DNA of 64,000 nucleotides. Origin: Rhodobacterales bacterium. GTDB taxonomy: Bacteria; Pseudomonadota; Alphaproteobacteria; Rhodobacterales; Rhodobacteraceae. A program made the position numbers and the translations under genes. Shown in pieces: positions 54,341 to 62,113 of this stretch. The notes under the pieces were generated by a model. The model ran no database searches. It was not told where the DNA came from and saw only the letters and a program-made list of their open reading frames with translations. The stretch is from positions 1 through 64,000 of the forward strand of contig JANYFE010000054.1 of the NCBI GenBank assembly GCA_025362795.1. Reading direction: 5' to 3'. Within the stretch, counting starts at the first letter, position 1, and each line of letters opens with the position of its first letter.

Positions 54341-54952
54341 CTACCCCAGGATTGCCGAGACATAGCCTTTGGTCTCGTCATATGGCGGGATGCCGCCATA
54401 TTGCTCCACCGCCTGCGGTCCGGCGTTGTAAGCGGCCAGTGCCAGACGCCAACTGCCAAAGCGGTTGAACATCATCGACAGATAATGCGCCCCGCCTTCC
54501 AGATTTTCCCGCGGATCGGTCTCGTCCACCCCCAGCCGGTCGGCCGTGCCAGGCATCAGCTGCGCCAGGCCAACAGCGCCCTTTGGCGACACAGCGCCTT
54601 GGTTCCAACCGCTTTCCTGCTGAACCAGTCGCAGGAACATATCTTCGGGGATGCCATATTTCCGCGCCGCTGCCTTGGCCATGTCCATATAGGCGCCGCG
54701 GTACTTGCCGGTATAGCTCTTGACTGAGACATTCGCGTTCTTGTCATAGTTCGGCTTCAGCTTGTCGGAATTCTGGTACTGCGTCGACAGGCGGCCATCC
54801 AGAAGGGCGGTTTGTGACCGGAACAGCGCGTTGCGGCTCTTGCTTCCGCCGCCCAGTGTCAGCCCCTCTGCAGCCGCCCCTTGCGGCGCCACAGCCCCGG
54901 AAATCAGCGCCAGGCTCACCCCGACCGCCGCGATACCCTTCAAACAAATCAA
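54341..54952 (-). CDS. Lytic transglycosylase (SLT domain)
   Basis: About 203 residues. A signal peptide (MICLKGIAAVGVSLALISGA) is followed by a single SLT domain: YGIPEDMFLRLVQQESGWNQ with catalytic Glu in QESGWN, AVSPKGAVGLAQLMPGTADR, NLEGGAHYLSMMFNRFGSWR and LALAAYNAGPQAVEQYGG. It cleaves peptidoglycan in the periplasm. No ATG is available in frame near the N-terminus; TTG 54952 has GGGGAGGG 8 bases upstream and leaves a good signal peptide. A longer TTG start at 54976 is possible. Confidence 0.9.
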   Translation of the reverse strand: MICLKGIAAVGVSLALISGAVAPQGAAAEGLTLGGGSKSRNALFRSQTALLDGRLSTQYQNSDKLKPNYDKNANVSVKSYTGKYRGAYMDMAKAAARKYGIPEDMFLRLVQQESGWNQGAVSPKGAVGLAQLMPGTADRLGVDETDPRENLEGGAHYLSMMFNRFGSWRLALAAYNAGPQAVEQYGGIPPYDETKGYVSAILG

Positions 54953-55095
54953 CGCATGCGCCCTCCCCCGGGCCAAAACTCATGCCAAAAAGTCTAAGGA
55001 GCATAGCGGCTTTTGCGAAATGGTCCAGATGGCAGAAGCGTCACACCCCACCGCGCCCCGGCAACAGCCTGCGGGCCGGTCGTCAGGCCACGCCG

Positions 55096-55647
55096 TCAGC
55101 CCACCAGCGTCGCTTGCGGTGCATGCGGCACGGCACCCGGCAACAGCGGTGCCTGCAACAGATCCTCGATCAGAACCGACACCAGCTGGCTGCGCCCCGC
55201 CACGCCGGATTTGCGGTAAATAGCGTTGAGATGGGTCTTTATCGTGCCTTCTGCCGAGCCGCGCAGCCGGGCGATTTCGGCGATGGAATAGCCTTTGATG
55301 GTGAACGTGGCGACATCCTGTTCCGTCGGCGTCAGACCCCAGGTGTGAAAATAACCCTGCATCAACTCCGCCAGCGCCCCCGCTGCCACGCCCAGACTTT
55401 GCTGCATGCGTGCCTGTTGATGCAGCAACCGCCACAGCACCGCCGCCTCGAACAAGACGCCCAGCATCAGCCCGGTGATGGCGGCGATTTCGGACAAATT
55501 GCCCGGATTGGTAATGGCGGACCAGCCTTTTGGAACGAAATCTGCCCAGACATCGCGGACAAAAACCTCGGTGCACAGGCATTGAATCCCGATCAGCAGC
55601 AGCAATGGCCAGATCCGGGTGGCGGTCAGGTTGGGTCTTGTTGCCAT
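55096..55647 (-). CDS. Membrane-anchored LuxR-type helix-turn-helix regulator
   Basis: 183 residues. Two N-terminal membrane helices ([19 protein letters not shown] and [20 protein letters not shown]) flank a short periplasmic loop. A C-terminal LuxR/GerE domain follows: [20 protein letters not shown], then [40 protein letters not shown]. There is no receiver or autoinducer domain, so any signal must be sensed by the membrane part or a partner. ATG 55647 is preferred; its GAGG lies rather far upstream (13 bases). Divergent from ssb. Confidence 0.85.
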   Translation of the reverse strand: MATRPNLTATRIWPLLLLIGIQCLCTEVFVRDVWADFVPKGWSAITNPGNLSEIAAITGLMLGVLFEAAVLWRLLHQQARMQQSLGVAAGALAELMQGYFHTWGLTPTEQDVATFTIKGYSIAEIARLRGSAEGTIKTHLNAIYRKSGVAGRSQLVSVLIEDLLQAPLLPGAVPHAPQATLVG

Positions 55648-55856
55648 GGAACACTGCGCCTCTTGCCAGCCCCGAAGGGTGTGGCCAAGCTCTACTGCCT
55701 GTGCTGCCGATGGAAAAGGCCAATCCAGCCGCCGCAACCAGACCCTGCCGGATTTCGCCGAGTCACATTGGATTGCAGCGCACATTCCGCCAGTCTATAG
55801 GTTTTGTTAACCATTCCCGGCGAGGCTGCCGGGGCATGGAATCAAACGGGGGCGTC

Positions 55857-56387
55857 ATGGCAGGGTCGGTCAACAAGGTCATCATCGTCGGCAATCTGGG
55901 GCGCGATCCGGAAGTGCGCAACTTCCCGGCCGGCGGCAAGGTGGTCAACCTGAACATCGCCACCTCGGAAACCTGGCGCGACAAGGCGAGTGGCGAGAGG
56001 AAAGAGCGGACTGAATGGCACCGCGTGGCGATCTTCAACGAAGCACTTGGCAAGATCGCCGAGCAATATTTGAAAAAGGGCTCGACCGTCTATATCGAGG
56101 GCCAGCTTGAAACCCGCAAATGGCAGGACCAGTCCGGAGCCGAACGCTTCACGACAGAGATTGTGCTGCGCCAGTTCCGCGGCGAACTGACCCTGCTGGG
56201 CGGCCGTGATGGCGCCAGCGGTGGCGTTTCGGGCGGTGGCGGCTACGAGGATCGTGGCGGCGGTGAATATCAGGCTGGCGGGTCTTCGGGGGGTGGGTCT
56301 ACCGGCGGCGGGTCGTCAGGTGGCTCGCGCGGCGGCGGCGGGACTGGCAGCAGTCGCTCCGATATGGATGACGAGATCCCGTTCTGA
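55857..56387 (+). CDS. ssb: Single-stranded DNA-binding protein
   Basis: 176 residues. The OB fold [40 protein letters not shown] and [20 protein letters not shown] is standard, followed by a Gly/Ser-rich linker and the partner-binding tail [11 protein letters not shown] 55857 with GGGGG upstream matches family starts; ATG 55836 would add seven residues. A strong terminator follows. Confidence 0.97.
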   Translation: MAGSVNKVIIVGNLGRDPEVRNFPAGGKVVNLNIATSETWRDKASGERKERTEWHRVAIFNEALGKIAEQYLKKGSTVYIEGQLETRKWQDQSGAERFTTEIVLRQFRGELTLLGGRDGASGGVSGGGGYEDRGGGEYQAGGSSGGGSTGGGSSGGSRGGGGTGSSRSDMDDEIPF

Positions 56388-56406
56388 TTGGCCTTTCACG
56401 CGGCAC

Positions 56407-56436
56407 AAAGGCACCTTCCGGGGTGCCTTTGCTTTT
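56407..56436 (+). terminator. Intrinsic terminator of ssb
   Basis: AAAGGCACC (56407-56415) and GGTGCCTTT (56422-56430) form a perfect 9-bp stem with a 6-base loop, followed by GCTTTT. It begins 19 bases after the ssb stop. Confidence 0.85.
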
Positions 56437-56492
56437 GCCGCCCGCTTTTGCCCCCCCGGCACTAGACCTTGTGGGGTAATTCCCTATATATT

Positions 56493-56514
56493 CTCTCAAC
56501 AACTGATGTGAGAG
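56493..56514 (+). promoter_or_regulatory. Hairpin overlapping the sufT ribosome-binding site
   Basis: CTCTCA (56493-56498) and TGAGAG (56509-56514) are perfect 6-bp arms around a 10-base loop. The right arm contains the GAGAG that serves as Shine-Dalgarno for ATG 56519, so folding would hide it. TATATA just upstream (56486-56491) may be the -10 element; in that case the left arm might overlap the transcript start, so the hairpin may be incomplete in the RNA. Confidence 0.4.
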
Positions 56515-56518
56515 TGCG

Positions 56519-56881
56519 ATGAACCAGCAGCAGGACAAGATCGAGGGTGCCCCCCTGATCCGCCCCTCCACCACCGAGCATCCGCTGTATGATCAGGTCG
56601 TCGAGGCCTGCCGCACCGTGTTTGACCCCGAAATTCCGGTCAACATCTTCGATCTGGGCCTTGTCTACACCATTGAAATCGGTGCGGAAAACGAGGTTGA
56701 AATCGCCATGACCCTGACCGCCCCCGGCTGCCCGGTCGCCGGCGAGATGCCCGGCTGGGTCGCCGACGCCGTGGAACCCATCGCCGGCGTCAAGCATGTC
56801 AACGTCAGCATGACCTTCGACCCGCCCTGGGGGATGGAAATGATGTCCGACGAGGCAAGGCTGGAACTGGGCTTCATGTGA
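56519..56881 (+). CDS. sufT: SUF system Fe-S assembly protein (DUF59/MIP18, SufT-like)
   Basis: 120 residues. RTVFDPEIPVNIFDLGLVYT is the MIP18/DUF59 signature and MTLTAPGCPVAGEMPGWVAD carries the conserved APGCP cysteine; VSMTFDPPWGMEMMSDEARL ends the domain. These proteins help mature Fe-S proteins. The usual companion sufA lies 1.5 kb downstream, separated by the SatD-like and DUF3307 genes. The stop is directly followed by the palindrome array. Confidence 0.9.
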   Translation: MNQQQDKIEGAPLIRPSTTEHPLYDQVVEACRTVFDPEIPVNIFDLGLVYTIEIGAENEVEIAMTLTAPGCPVAGEMPGWVADAVEPIAGVKHVNVSMTFDPPWGMEMMSDEARLELGFM

Positions 56882-56883
56882 AG

Positions 56884-56959
56884 GCAAGCCTATAGGGTTG
56901 CAATTATAAAAAGCAAGCCTTTTGACTTGCATTGTATGGAAGCAGGCTGTAAGGCTTGC
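56884..56959 (+). promoter_or_regulatory. Three 18-bp palindromes at an exact 29-bp period (operator array candidate)
   Basis: The arms and spacers are: 56884-56901 GCAAGCC-TATA-GGGTTGC, 56913-56930 GCAAGCC-TTTT-GACTTGC, and 56942-56959 GCAGGCT-GTAA-GGCTTGC. Each is a 7-4-7 inverted repeat with one or two mismatches, separated by 11 AT-rich bases. They start 29 bases apart and fill the whole gap between the sufT stop and the satD-like start; the last one includes the AAGG ribosome site. Cooperative binding of a dimeric regulator, possibly the HTH-bearing SatD-like protein itself, is the simplest reading. Confidence 0.7.
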
Positions 56960-56961
56960 AC

Positions 56962-57627
56962 ATGGAAACCTACGCAGCGGTGCTTACGGGAGACTTGGTT
57001 GCTTCGACCAACGCAGGATTTTATGCCGTCGAAAAAGCAATGTCCGAACTTGTCTCCGCGTCGCGTGACATTCAAACTTGGCCATTGTCCGACAAAAAAT
57101 TCACGCGATTGACAAGGTTCACCAGACACAGAGGGGATGGCTGGCAAGTCTTTCTGGATTTCCCCGGCAATGCCCTGCGCGCATGCCTCTTTTATACCGC
57201 ACGGCTCAAAGCTTCAGATTGCGGCCTGACGACCCGAATTTCGGTCGGTCTGGGCAGGATTGACAGCCTTGGAACCGACGACCTTTCGGACGCCCGTGGC
57301 GATGCCTTCACGATCTCTGGTCATGGTCTGGACGAAATGCCGCGTTCAAGCCGCCTGACCATTTTAGGCAATCGACGGATGGAACCCTGGCACACGGCCA
57401 TCTACGGTCTGGCCGACTGGCAATCCCGAAGATGGTCGCACGAACAGGCTGAAGCCATCGCTCTGGCGCTGGACCCAAGCACGCCCACTCAAGAGGAAAT
57501 GGCAAAAACCCTGCAAATAACCCGCCAGGCCCTGCAAGCCCGATTAAGCAGCGCGGGCTTCCACGCCCTGACTGCCGCCCTCTTGGCCTTTGAAACCACC
57601 GATGCTCCCATCGAGGACACGCTATGA
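56962..57627 (+). CDS. SatD-family-like protein: cyclase-like palm domain plus C-terminal helix-turn-helix
   Basis: 221 residues. YAAVLTGDLVAST (Asp11) and HRGDGWQVF (Asp59) resemble the two metal-site aspartates of class III nucleotidyl cyclases and the GDI..S/GDEFQ motifs of SatD proteins. RISVGLGRIDSLG (92-104) and RGDAFTISGHGLDEM (112-126) match the later SatD pattern, but the Asn/Arg transition-state residues of true cyclases are not evident. The C-terminus TPTQEEMAKTLQITRQALQA reads as a helix-turn-helix. ATG 56962 has AAGG 8 bases upstream; TTG 56956 is less likely. It overlaps the DUF3307 gene by 4 bases. The biochemical function is unknown; SatD was first named in a streptococcal acid-tolerance locus. 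Confidence 0.7.
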   Translation: METYAAVLTGDLVASTNAGFYAVEKAMSELVSASRDIQTWPLSDKKFTRLTRFTRHRGDGWQVFLDFPGNALRACLFYTARLKASDCGLTTRISVGLGRIDSLGTDDLSDARGDAFTISGHGLDEMPRSSRLTILGNRRMEPWHTAIYGLADWQSRRWSHEQAEAIALALDPSTPTQEEMAKTLQITRQALQARLSSAGFHALTAALLAFETTDAPIEDTL

Positions 57628-58337
57628 CCGAGACCCTCGCGGCTCTCTTTCTCGCCCATGTCCTCGCCGACTTCGTGCTGCAGACCAGTGCGATGGCCAC
57701 CAACAAACGCCAGCCACTGACAATGGCAAAGCACGCCGCAATCGTGCTGGCGACGATGGCGGTGGCGCTGGGCAGCGTGTCGCCGTGGCTCTTGGCCCTT
57801 GCCGCCGCGCACGCCTTCATCGACACCGTAAAGACCTTGTCCGGTCGCCGTGGGCTGTGGCCATTCCTGGCCGATCAGGCGGCACATGCCGCGACGCTCA
57901 TGGCCCTGGCGCTTTGGCAACCCGATCTGTGGTCGCAGGGCCTCTGGTCAACCTACAGCGCCCTCTCACCGGTCATGGCCCTGACCGCTGGCCTCATCGC
58001 GGCCACACGCGCCGGGGGGTTCGCCATAGGTCTGCTGATGGCACCCTGGGTCGATGCCACGCCCAAGGGTCTGACCAACGGCGGCCGCGTCATCGGCAAT
58101 CTGGAACGCGCCCTGATCTTTTTGCTGATCCTGTCGGGTCAGACCCAGAACATCGGCTTTCTGATCGCCGCCAAATCCGTGCTGCGTTTTGGCGTCGTCG
58201 CGGATGACCGCGCCGCCAGCGAATATGTCATCATCGGCACCCTCGCATCGGTCGCCTGGGCGATCGCCGCGGCGCTGGCCACGACAATCTTGCTAAATCA
58301 ATTGCCGCCGCTTGGAATTCCCGACCTGCTGCCTTAA
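57624..58337 (+). CDS. DUF3307 domain-containing membrane protein
   Basis: 237 residues with about five to six membrane helices. The DUF3307 motifs are embedded in helices: LAHVLADFVLQTSAM (His12, Asp16, Gln20), AAHAFIDTVKTLSGR (His63, Asp67, Lys70) and FLADQAAHAATLM (Asp84, Gln85, His88). Such paired His/Asp in helices recall membrane metal-dependent hydrolases, but activity is not established. The C-terminal half is hydrophobic with NGGRVIGNLERALIFLLILS. The ATGA overlap with the SatD-like gene implies equal production; similar SatD-DUF3307 pairing occurs in other phyla as far as I recall. Confidence 0.75.
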   Translation: MTETLAALFLAHVLADFVLQTSAMATNKRQPLTMAKHAAIVLATMAVALGSVSPWLLALAAAHAFIDTVKTLSGRRGLWPFLADQAAHAATLMALALWQPDLWSQGLWSTYSALSPVMALTAGLIAATRAGGFAIGLLMAPWVDATPKGLTNGGRVIGNLERALIFLLILSGQTQNIGFLIAAKSVLRFGVVADDRAASEYVIIGTLASVAWAIAAALATTILLNQLPPLGIPDLLP

Positions 58338-58361
58338 GTTAAGCTGATAAGGAGACACCTC

Positions 58362-58721
58362 ATGTTCGGCATTCCCGGCAAAGCCGCCGTCACCCTGACC
58401 CCCATCGCCGCCCGGCAGATCGCTGGCCTGATGGCGACCAAAGGCTCGCAGGGGCTGCGGATCGGCGTCAAGAAGGGCGGCTGTGCGGGCATGGAATACA
58501 CGATGGACTATGTCACCACACTGAACCCGCTGGACGAAGTGGTGGAACAGGATGGCGCTCGGGTTCTGATCGCGCCGATGGCGCAATTGTTCCTGATCGG
58601 CACCGAGATCGACTATGAAATAGACCTGCTGCAAGCCGGATTCAAGTTTCGCAACCCCAACGTCGCAGAAGCCTGCGGTTGCGGCGAATCGATCAAATTC
58701 AAAGATACTCCCCCCGCCTGA
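58362..58721 (+). CDS. sufA: Iron-sulfur cluster assembly accessory protein (SufA/IscA family)
   Basis: 119 residues. VTLTPIAARQIAGLMATKGS, GLRIGVKKGGCAGMEYTMDY and the C-terminal NPNVAEACGCGESIKF supply the three conserved cysteines of A-type Fe-S carriers. AAGGAGACACC precedes ATG 58362. It overlaps the TfoX-like gene by one base. It is separated from sufT by the SatD-like/DUF3307 pair. Confidence 0.94.
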   Translation: MFGIPGKAAVTLTPIAARQIAGLMATKGSQGLRIGVKKGGCAGMEYTMDYVTTLNPLDEVVEQDGARVLIAPMAQLFLIGTEIDYEIDLLQAGFKFRNPNVAEACGCGESIKFKDTPPA

Positions 58722-59101
58722 TGGCGACCGATCTGGACCTGCTTGGCCACGTACGTGACCTGTTTGCTGGACTGGGCCGGATCACAACCGGACGCATGTT
58801 TTCCGGCACCGCCCTATACGTTGAAGGCGATGTGATGTTTGCGGCCATCCTGGGCGGCACGGTCTGGATGAAATCCGACGCCACCACCCAAGCGGCCTAT
58901 CTTGCCGCCGGTTCGCGGCCCTTCAGCTATCTGCGCCAGACCGGCCCGCGCGAGGCCCCGGGCCTGATGAGCCTGCCAGAAGACGCGATGGACGACGCGG
59001 ACACGGCACTGAACTGGGCGCGGCTGTCGCTTGCTCCGGCCCGGGCCGCGGCAGACACCCGGCGCCGCGCCAAGGCCCACAAGGCCGGTCGTCTCATTTG
59101 A
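58721..59101 (+). CDS. TfoX/Sxy family protein (N-terminal domain)
   Basis: 126 residues starting MATDLDLLGHVRDLFAGLGR. ITTGRMFSGTALYVEGDVMF, then ILGGTVWMKSD and RPFSYLRQTG match the TfoX N-terminal domain. The C-terminal tail is Arg/Ala/Lys-rich (RAAADTRRRAKAHKAGRLI). The C-terminal TfoX domain is missing, as in most alphaproteobacterial members, so a competence-regulator role should not be assumed. Its start overlaps the sufA stop by one base (TGATG). Confidence 0.85.
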   Translation: MATDLDLLGHVRDLFAGLGRITTGRMFSGTALYVEGDVMFAAILGGTVWMKSDATTQAAYLAAGSRPFSYLRQTGPREAPGLMSLPEDAMDDADTALNWARLSLAPARAAADTRRRAKAHKAGRLI

Positions 59102-59164
59102 TTCCCCTTCCGGCTTTGCGCTTTTCCCGCTATCGCTGACCCGGACATCCAAGGGGAAACGCCG

Positions 59165-59911
59165 ATGACACCGCGCAAAATCGCCGCCGGAAACTGGAAG
59201 ATGAACGGCCTTGCCGCCGCTTTGGCAGAGGTCGCGGCCTTGAACGCCGCCCACCCTGCCCCGGCTTGCGCAATGCTGCTGTGTCCGCCTGCCACATTGC
59301 TGGCGCAGATGAACTGGGCCGCCAAGGGCAGCAATCTGAAACTCGGCGGGCAAGACTGCCACCAGGACGCTTCGGGTGCCCATACCGGCGACATTTCCGC
59401 AGCCATGCTGCGCGATGCGGGGGCCACTTACGTCATTCTCGGCCATTCCGAACGCCGCGCCGATCATGGTGAAACTGACGCATTGGTGCTGGCCAAGGCC
59501 AAAGCCGCGCTGGCCTGCGGCCTGATCCCCATCGTCTGCATTGGCGAGACCGAGGCGCAGCGCGATGCCGGCACCACATTGCAGGTGATCGGCAGCCAGC
59601 TGGATGGCTCTGTCCCAGAAGAATCCACCGCGGCCACGCTCGTCGTCGCTTACGAACCGGTCTGGGCCATCGGCACCGGTCGTACACCAACCATTGCCCA
59701 GATTGCCGAAGTTCACGCCTTTCTGCGGGCGCGTCTGACCGCCAAAATCGGGACGGCGGCAGGGGTAAGCCTGCTTTACGGCGGTTCTGTCAAACCGTCC
59801 AACGCCACGCAGATTTTTGCGGTGCCCCATGTGGATGGCGCACTGGTCGGCGGCGCCAGCCTGAAAGCCGCTGACTTCGGATCCATCGTCGCAGCCCTTT
59901 CCGCCGCCTGA
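59165..59911 (+). CDS. tpiA: Triosephosphate isomerase
   Basis: 248 residues. [11 protein letters not shown] has the catalytic Lys, [20 protein letters not shown] the catalytic His, and [17 protein letters not shown] the catalytic Glu. [20 protein letters not shown] is the phosphate-binding loop. It interconverts DHAP and glyceraldehyde-3-phosphate. AAGGGG lies before ATG 59165. Probably monocistronic. Confidence 0.97.
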   Translation: MTPRKIAAGNWKMNGLAAALAEVAALNAAHPAPACAMLLCPPATLLAQMNWAAKGSNLKLGGQDCHQDASGAHTGDISAAMLRDAGATYVILGHSERRADHGETDALVLAKAKAALACGLIPIVCIGETEAQRDAGTTLQVIGSQLDGSVPEESTAATLVVAYEPVWAIGTGRTPTIAQIAEVHAFLRARLTAKIGTAAGVSLLYGGSVKPSNATQIFAVPHVDGALVGGASLKAADFGSIVAALSAA

Positions 59912-59971
59912 ATAGCACGTAGCGTCGCCCTTGGAACAGCGGGCCGCACCTCCACCGAACAAGATGGCCCC

Positions 59972-60889
59972 ATGACAATCAACACATCCCATCCTGCCCG
60001 GCACAGCACGCTTCTGGCCAATCTGATCTGTCTGGCGTCGATGATGACCTGGGCGGCGGGCCTGCCCGCTGCGGAACTGGTGATCCCCCATATTCCGCCC
60101 GTCACGTTGACCGCGTTGCGCACGCTGCTCGCCGCTGCCGTTCTGATGCCGCTCTGGTGGGTAGTGGACGGGGCCGAGGCGATCCGCCGCGCCAACTGGG
60201 GCCGTGGCATTCTGGTCGGCGGCATCTGCATCGGCTTGGGGGCGGTTCTTCTGGTCATCGCACAGGCCAAGACCGATCCGGTCACGGTCGCCGTCATCAC
60301 CGCGACCATGCCGGTGGTGGGCATCGCCCTCGAAGTGCTGTTTGACGGCCGCAGACTGACCGCGGCGTTGATGATCGGCCTGCTCCTCAGCCTCGCCGGC
60401 GGCTTTGCGGCCTATGGCGCGGGCATGGGGTCGCTCAGCATCGGGATCGGCGCTTTGGCAGCCCTTGGCTCTGTGCTGGCGTTTACCTGGGGCTCGCGCG
60501 CCACGGTCACGGCTTTCCCCACCCTGACCCCGATTGGCCGCACCGCCATCACCGTGACCGGCGCCGCCATCGTCGCCAGTGTCGCGGCCCTCGCCTATTC
60601 AGCCGTCGGCGGCCCGCCGACCGACTGGGCCGCCCTTGGCGTGCGGGAGGTTTCCGCCCTGATGCTGTTTGGCGTCGGTTCGCTGGCGATCAGCCAAGTC
60701 CTGTGGATCGTGGCGGTTGGCCGGTTGGGCATCGGCATGTCCAGCCTGCATATGAACGCCGTGCCATTCTACGTAATGCTGATCCTGTTCCTGCTGGGGC
60801 AAGGCTGGAACTGGCCGCAAGCCATCGGTGCTGCCGTGGTCGGCGTTGGGGTGCTGATCGCACAGGGTTTTATACGGCTGCCTAAATGA
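59972..60889 (+). CDS. DMT family transporter (EamA domain)
   Basis: 305 residues with ten predicted helices. LANLICLASMMTWAAGLPAA, then IPPVTLTALRTLLAAAVLMP and VAVITATMPVVGIALEVLFD form the first EamA repeat; LWIVAVGRLGIGMSSLHMNA and PFYVMLILFLLGQGWNWPQA the second. The substrate is unknown. It overlaps the P450 gene by 4 bases (ATGA), so it might export a P450 product; this link is inference from coupling alone. Confidence 0.9.
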   Translation: MTINTSHPARHSTLLANLICLASMMTWAAGLPAAELVIPHIPPVTLTALRTLLAAAVLMPLWWVVDGAEAIRRANWGRGILVGGICIGLGAVLLVIAQAKTDPVTVAVITATMPVVGIALEVLFDGRRLTAALMIGLLLSLAGGFAAYGAGMGSLSIGIGALAALGSVLAFTWGSRATVTAFPTLTPIGRTAITVTGAAIVASVAALAYSAVGGPPTDWAALGVREVSALMLFGVGSLAISQVLWIVAVGRLGIGMSSLHMNAVPFYVMLILFLLGQGWNWPQAIGAAVVGVGVLIAQGFIRLPK

Positions 60890-62055
60890 TCGCGCTGCAC
60901 CAATCCCCGACCGACCCGGTTTTCGTGCAAAACCCCTACCCGTTCTACGAGGTTGCCCGTGCCGCTGGTCCCTTCTTTCACTGGTCCGATTACAACCTGA
61001 CCTGCACCACCTCTGCGGCGGCCTGCAATGCCATCTTCCGCGACCGCCGCTTTGGCCGCGAGTCGCCGGCGGCCCTGCATATCCCGGACCACCTCGCGCC
61101 GTTCTACGCGGTCGAGGCGCATTCGATGCTGGAACTCGAACCGCCCCGCCACACCCGCCTGCGCGGCCTGGTCCTGCGCGCCTTCACCTCGCGCCGTATC
61201 GCGGCACTTGCCCCCGAAATAACCACGCTGACCCACGACCTGATCGACGCCCTCCCCATCGGCGCATTCGACCTCCTGCCGCATTTCGCCACCAAACTGC
61301 CGGTGATCATCATCGCCCGCCTGCTCGGCGTGCCGGAAACCATGTCCGACGACCTGCTCAAATGGTCAAACGCGATGGTCGGCATGTATATGGCAAACCG
61401 TGACCGCGCCGCCGAAGACCGTGCCATCGCGGCGACAAACGCCTTCACCGCCTTCCTGCGCGGCTATATCGCGGAACGCCGCGCCCTGCCCGCCGATGAC
61501 CTGATTACCCATCTGATCGCCGCGGAATCAGAGGGCGACCGCCTGACCACTGACGAGCTGATCTCGACCTGCATCCTCCTCTTGAACGCCGGCCACGAGG
61601 CAACCGTCCATACCATCGGCAACGGCGTCAAAATCTTGCTGGAAACCCAGACCCAGACCGCCCTGGCAAATCCGGACCCCGCCATCGAGGAAATTCTGCG
61701 CTACGACCCCGCCCTGCACATGTTCACCCGCTGGGCCTATGAAACCGTGGAAATCCTGGGCCACACCTTCCAGCGCGGCGACCAGATCGCGCTCCTCCTC
61801 GCCGCCGCAAACCGCGACCCCGCCAACTGGGACGCGCCCGCCACCTTCGACCCAACCCGCTTGCCCAAACCTCACGTCAGCTTCGGCGCTGGCCTGCACT
61901 TCTGCGTCGGCGCCCCCCTCGCCCGGCTGGAACTGCAATCCGCCCTGCCGATCCTGTTTGAACGCCTGCCGCGCCTGCGCCTGACCGAGGCCCCGCGCTA
62001 CGCTGATGTCTATCATTTTCATGGGCTGCAAAAACTGATGGTCCGTGCTGGTTAA
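60886..62055 (+). CDS. Cytochrome P450
   Basis: 389 residues. The heme loop is VSFGAGLHFCVGAPLARLEL (axial Cys), the I-helix oxygen motif LLLNAGHEATVHTIGNG, the ExxR pair IEEILRYDPALHMF, and ERR-triad Arg region TRWAYETVEILG. LELEPPRHTRLRGLVLRAFT is typical of soluble bacterial class I P450s. No ferredoxin or reductase gene is adjacent, so electron donors must lie elsewhere. The start overlaps the EamA gene by 4 bases. The substrate cannot be predicted. Confidence 0.94.
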   Translation: MIALHQSPTDPVFVQNPYPFYEVARAAGPFFHWSDYNLTCTTSAAACNAIFRDRRFGRESPAALHIPDHLAPFYAVEAHSMLELEPPRHTRLRGLVLRAFTSRRIAALAPEITTLTHDLIDALPIGAFDLLPHFATKLPVIIIARLLGVPETMSDDLLKWSNAMVGMYMANRDRAAEDRAIAATNAFTAFLRGYIAERRALPADDLITHLIAAESEGDRLTTDELISTCILLLNAGHEATVHTIGNGVKILLETQTQTALANPDPAIEEILRYDPALHMFTRWAYETVEILGHTFQRGDQIALLLAAANRDPANWDAPATFDPTRLPKPHVSFGAGLHFCVGAPLARLELQSALPILFERLPRLRLTEAPRYADVYHFHGLQKLMVRAG

Positions 62056-62061
62056 TATCAA

Positions 62062-62107
62062 CTGTCCCCAAATATCCCACGGGGGTCCGAGGGTGTGAAA
62101 CCCCCGG
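62062..62107. repeat. Interspersed AAATATCCCAC hairpin repeat, copy 2
   Basis: A 46-bp element with the same start (CTGTCCCCAAATATCCCAC) and hairpin as the copy at 50632-50677; 44 of 46 bases match. The stem here has one A-C mismatch (CCGAGGGT pairing with ACCCCCGG). It lies between the convergent P450 and Lrp-type genes. Confidence 0.8.
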
Positions 62108-62113
62108 CTTACC

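Noticed and set aside
55096-56512. Phage or prophage origin for the LuxR-type and ssb genes
   Set aside because: ssb has normal chromosomal length and tail, and no phage structural, integrase or lysis genes are near.
56884-56959. CRISPR-like array upstream of the SatD-like gene
   Set aside because: Only three units, an 11-base AT-rich spacer is too short, the units are imperfect palindromes, and no cas genes are present. An operator array fits better.
58721-59101. Natural competence regulator TfoX
   Set aside because: Only the N-terminal domain is present and no competence genes are in the window, so the role should not be transferred from Haemophilus or Vibrio.
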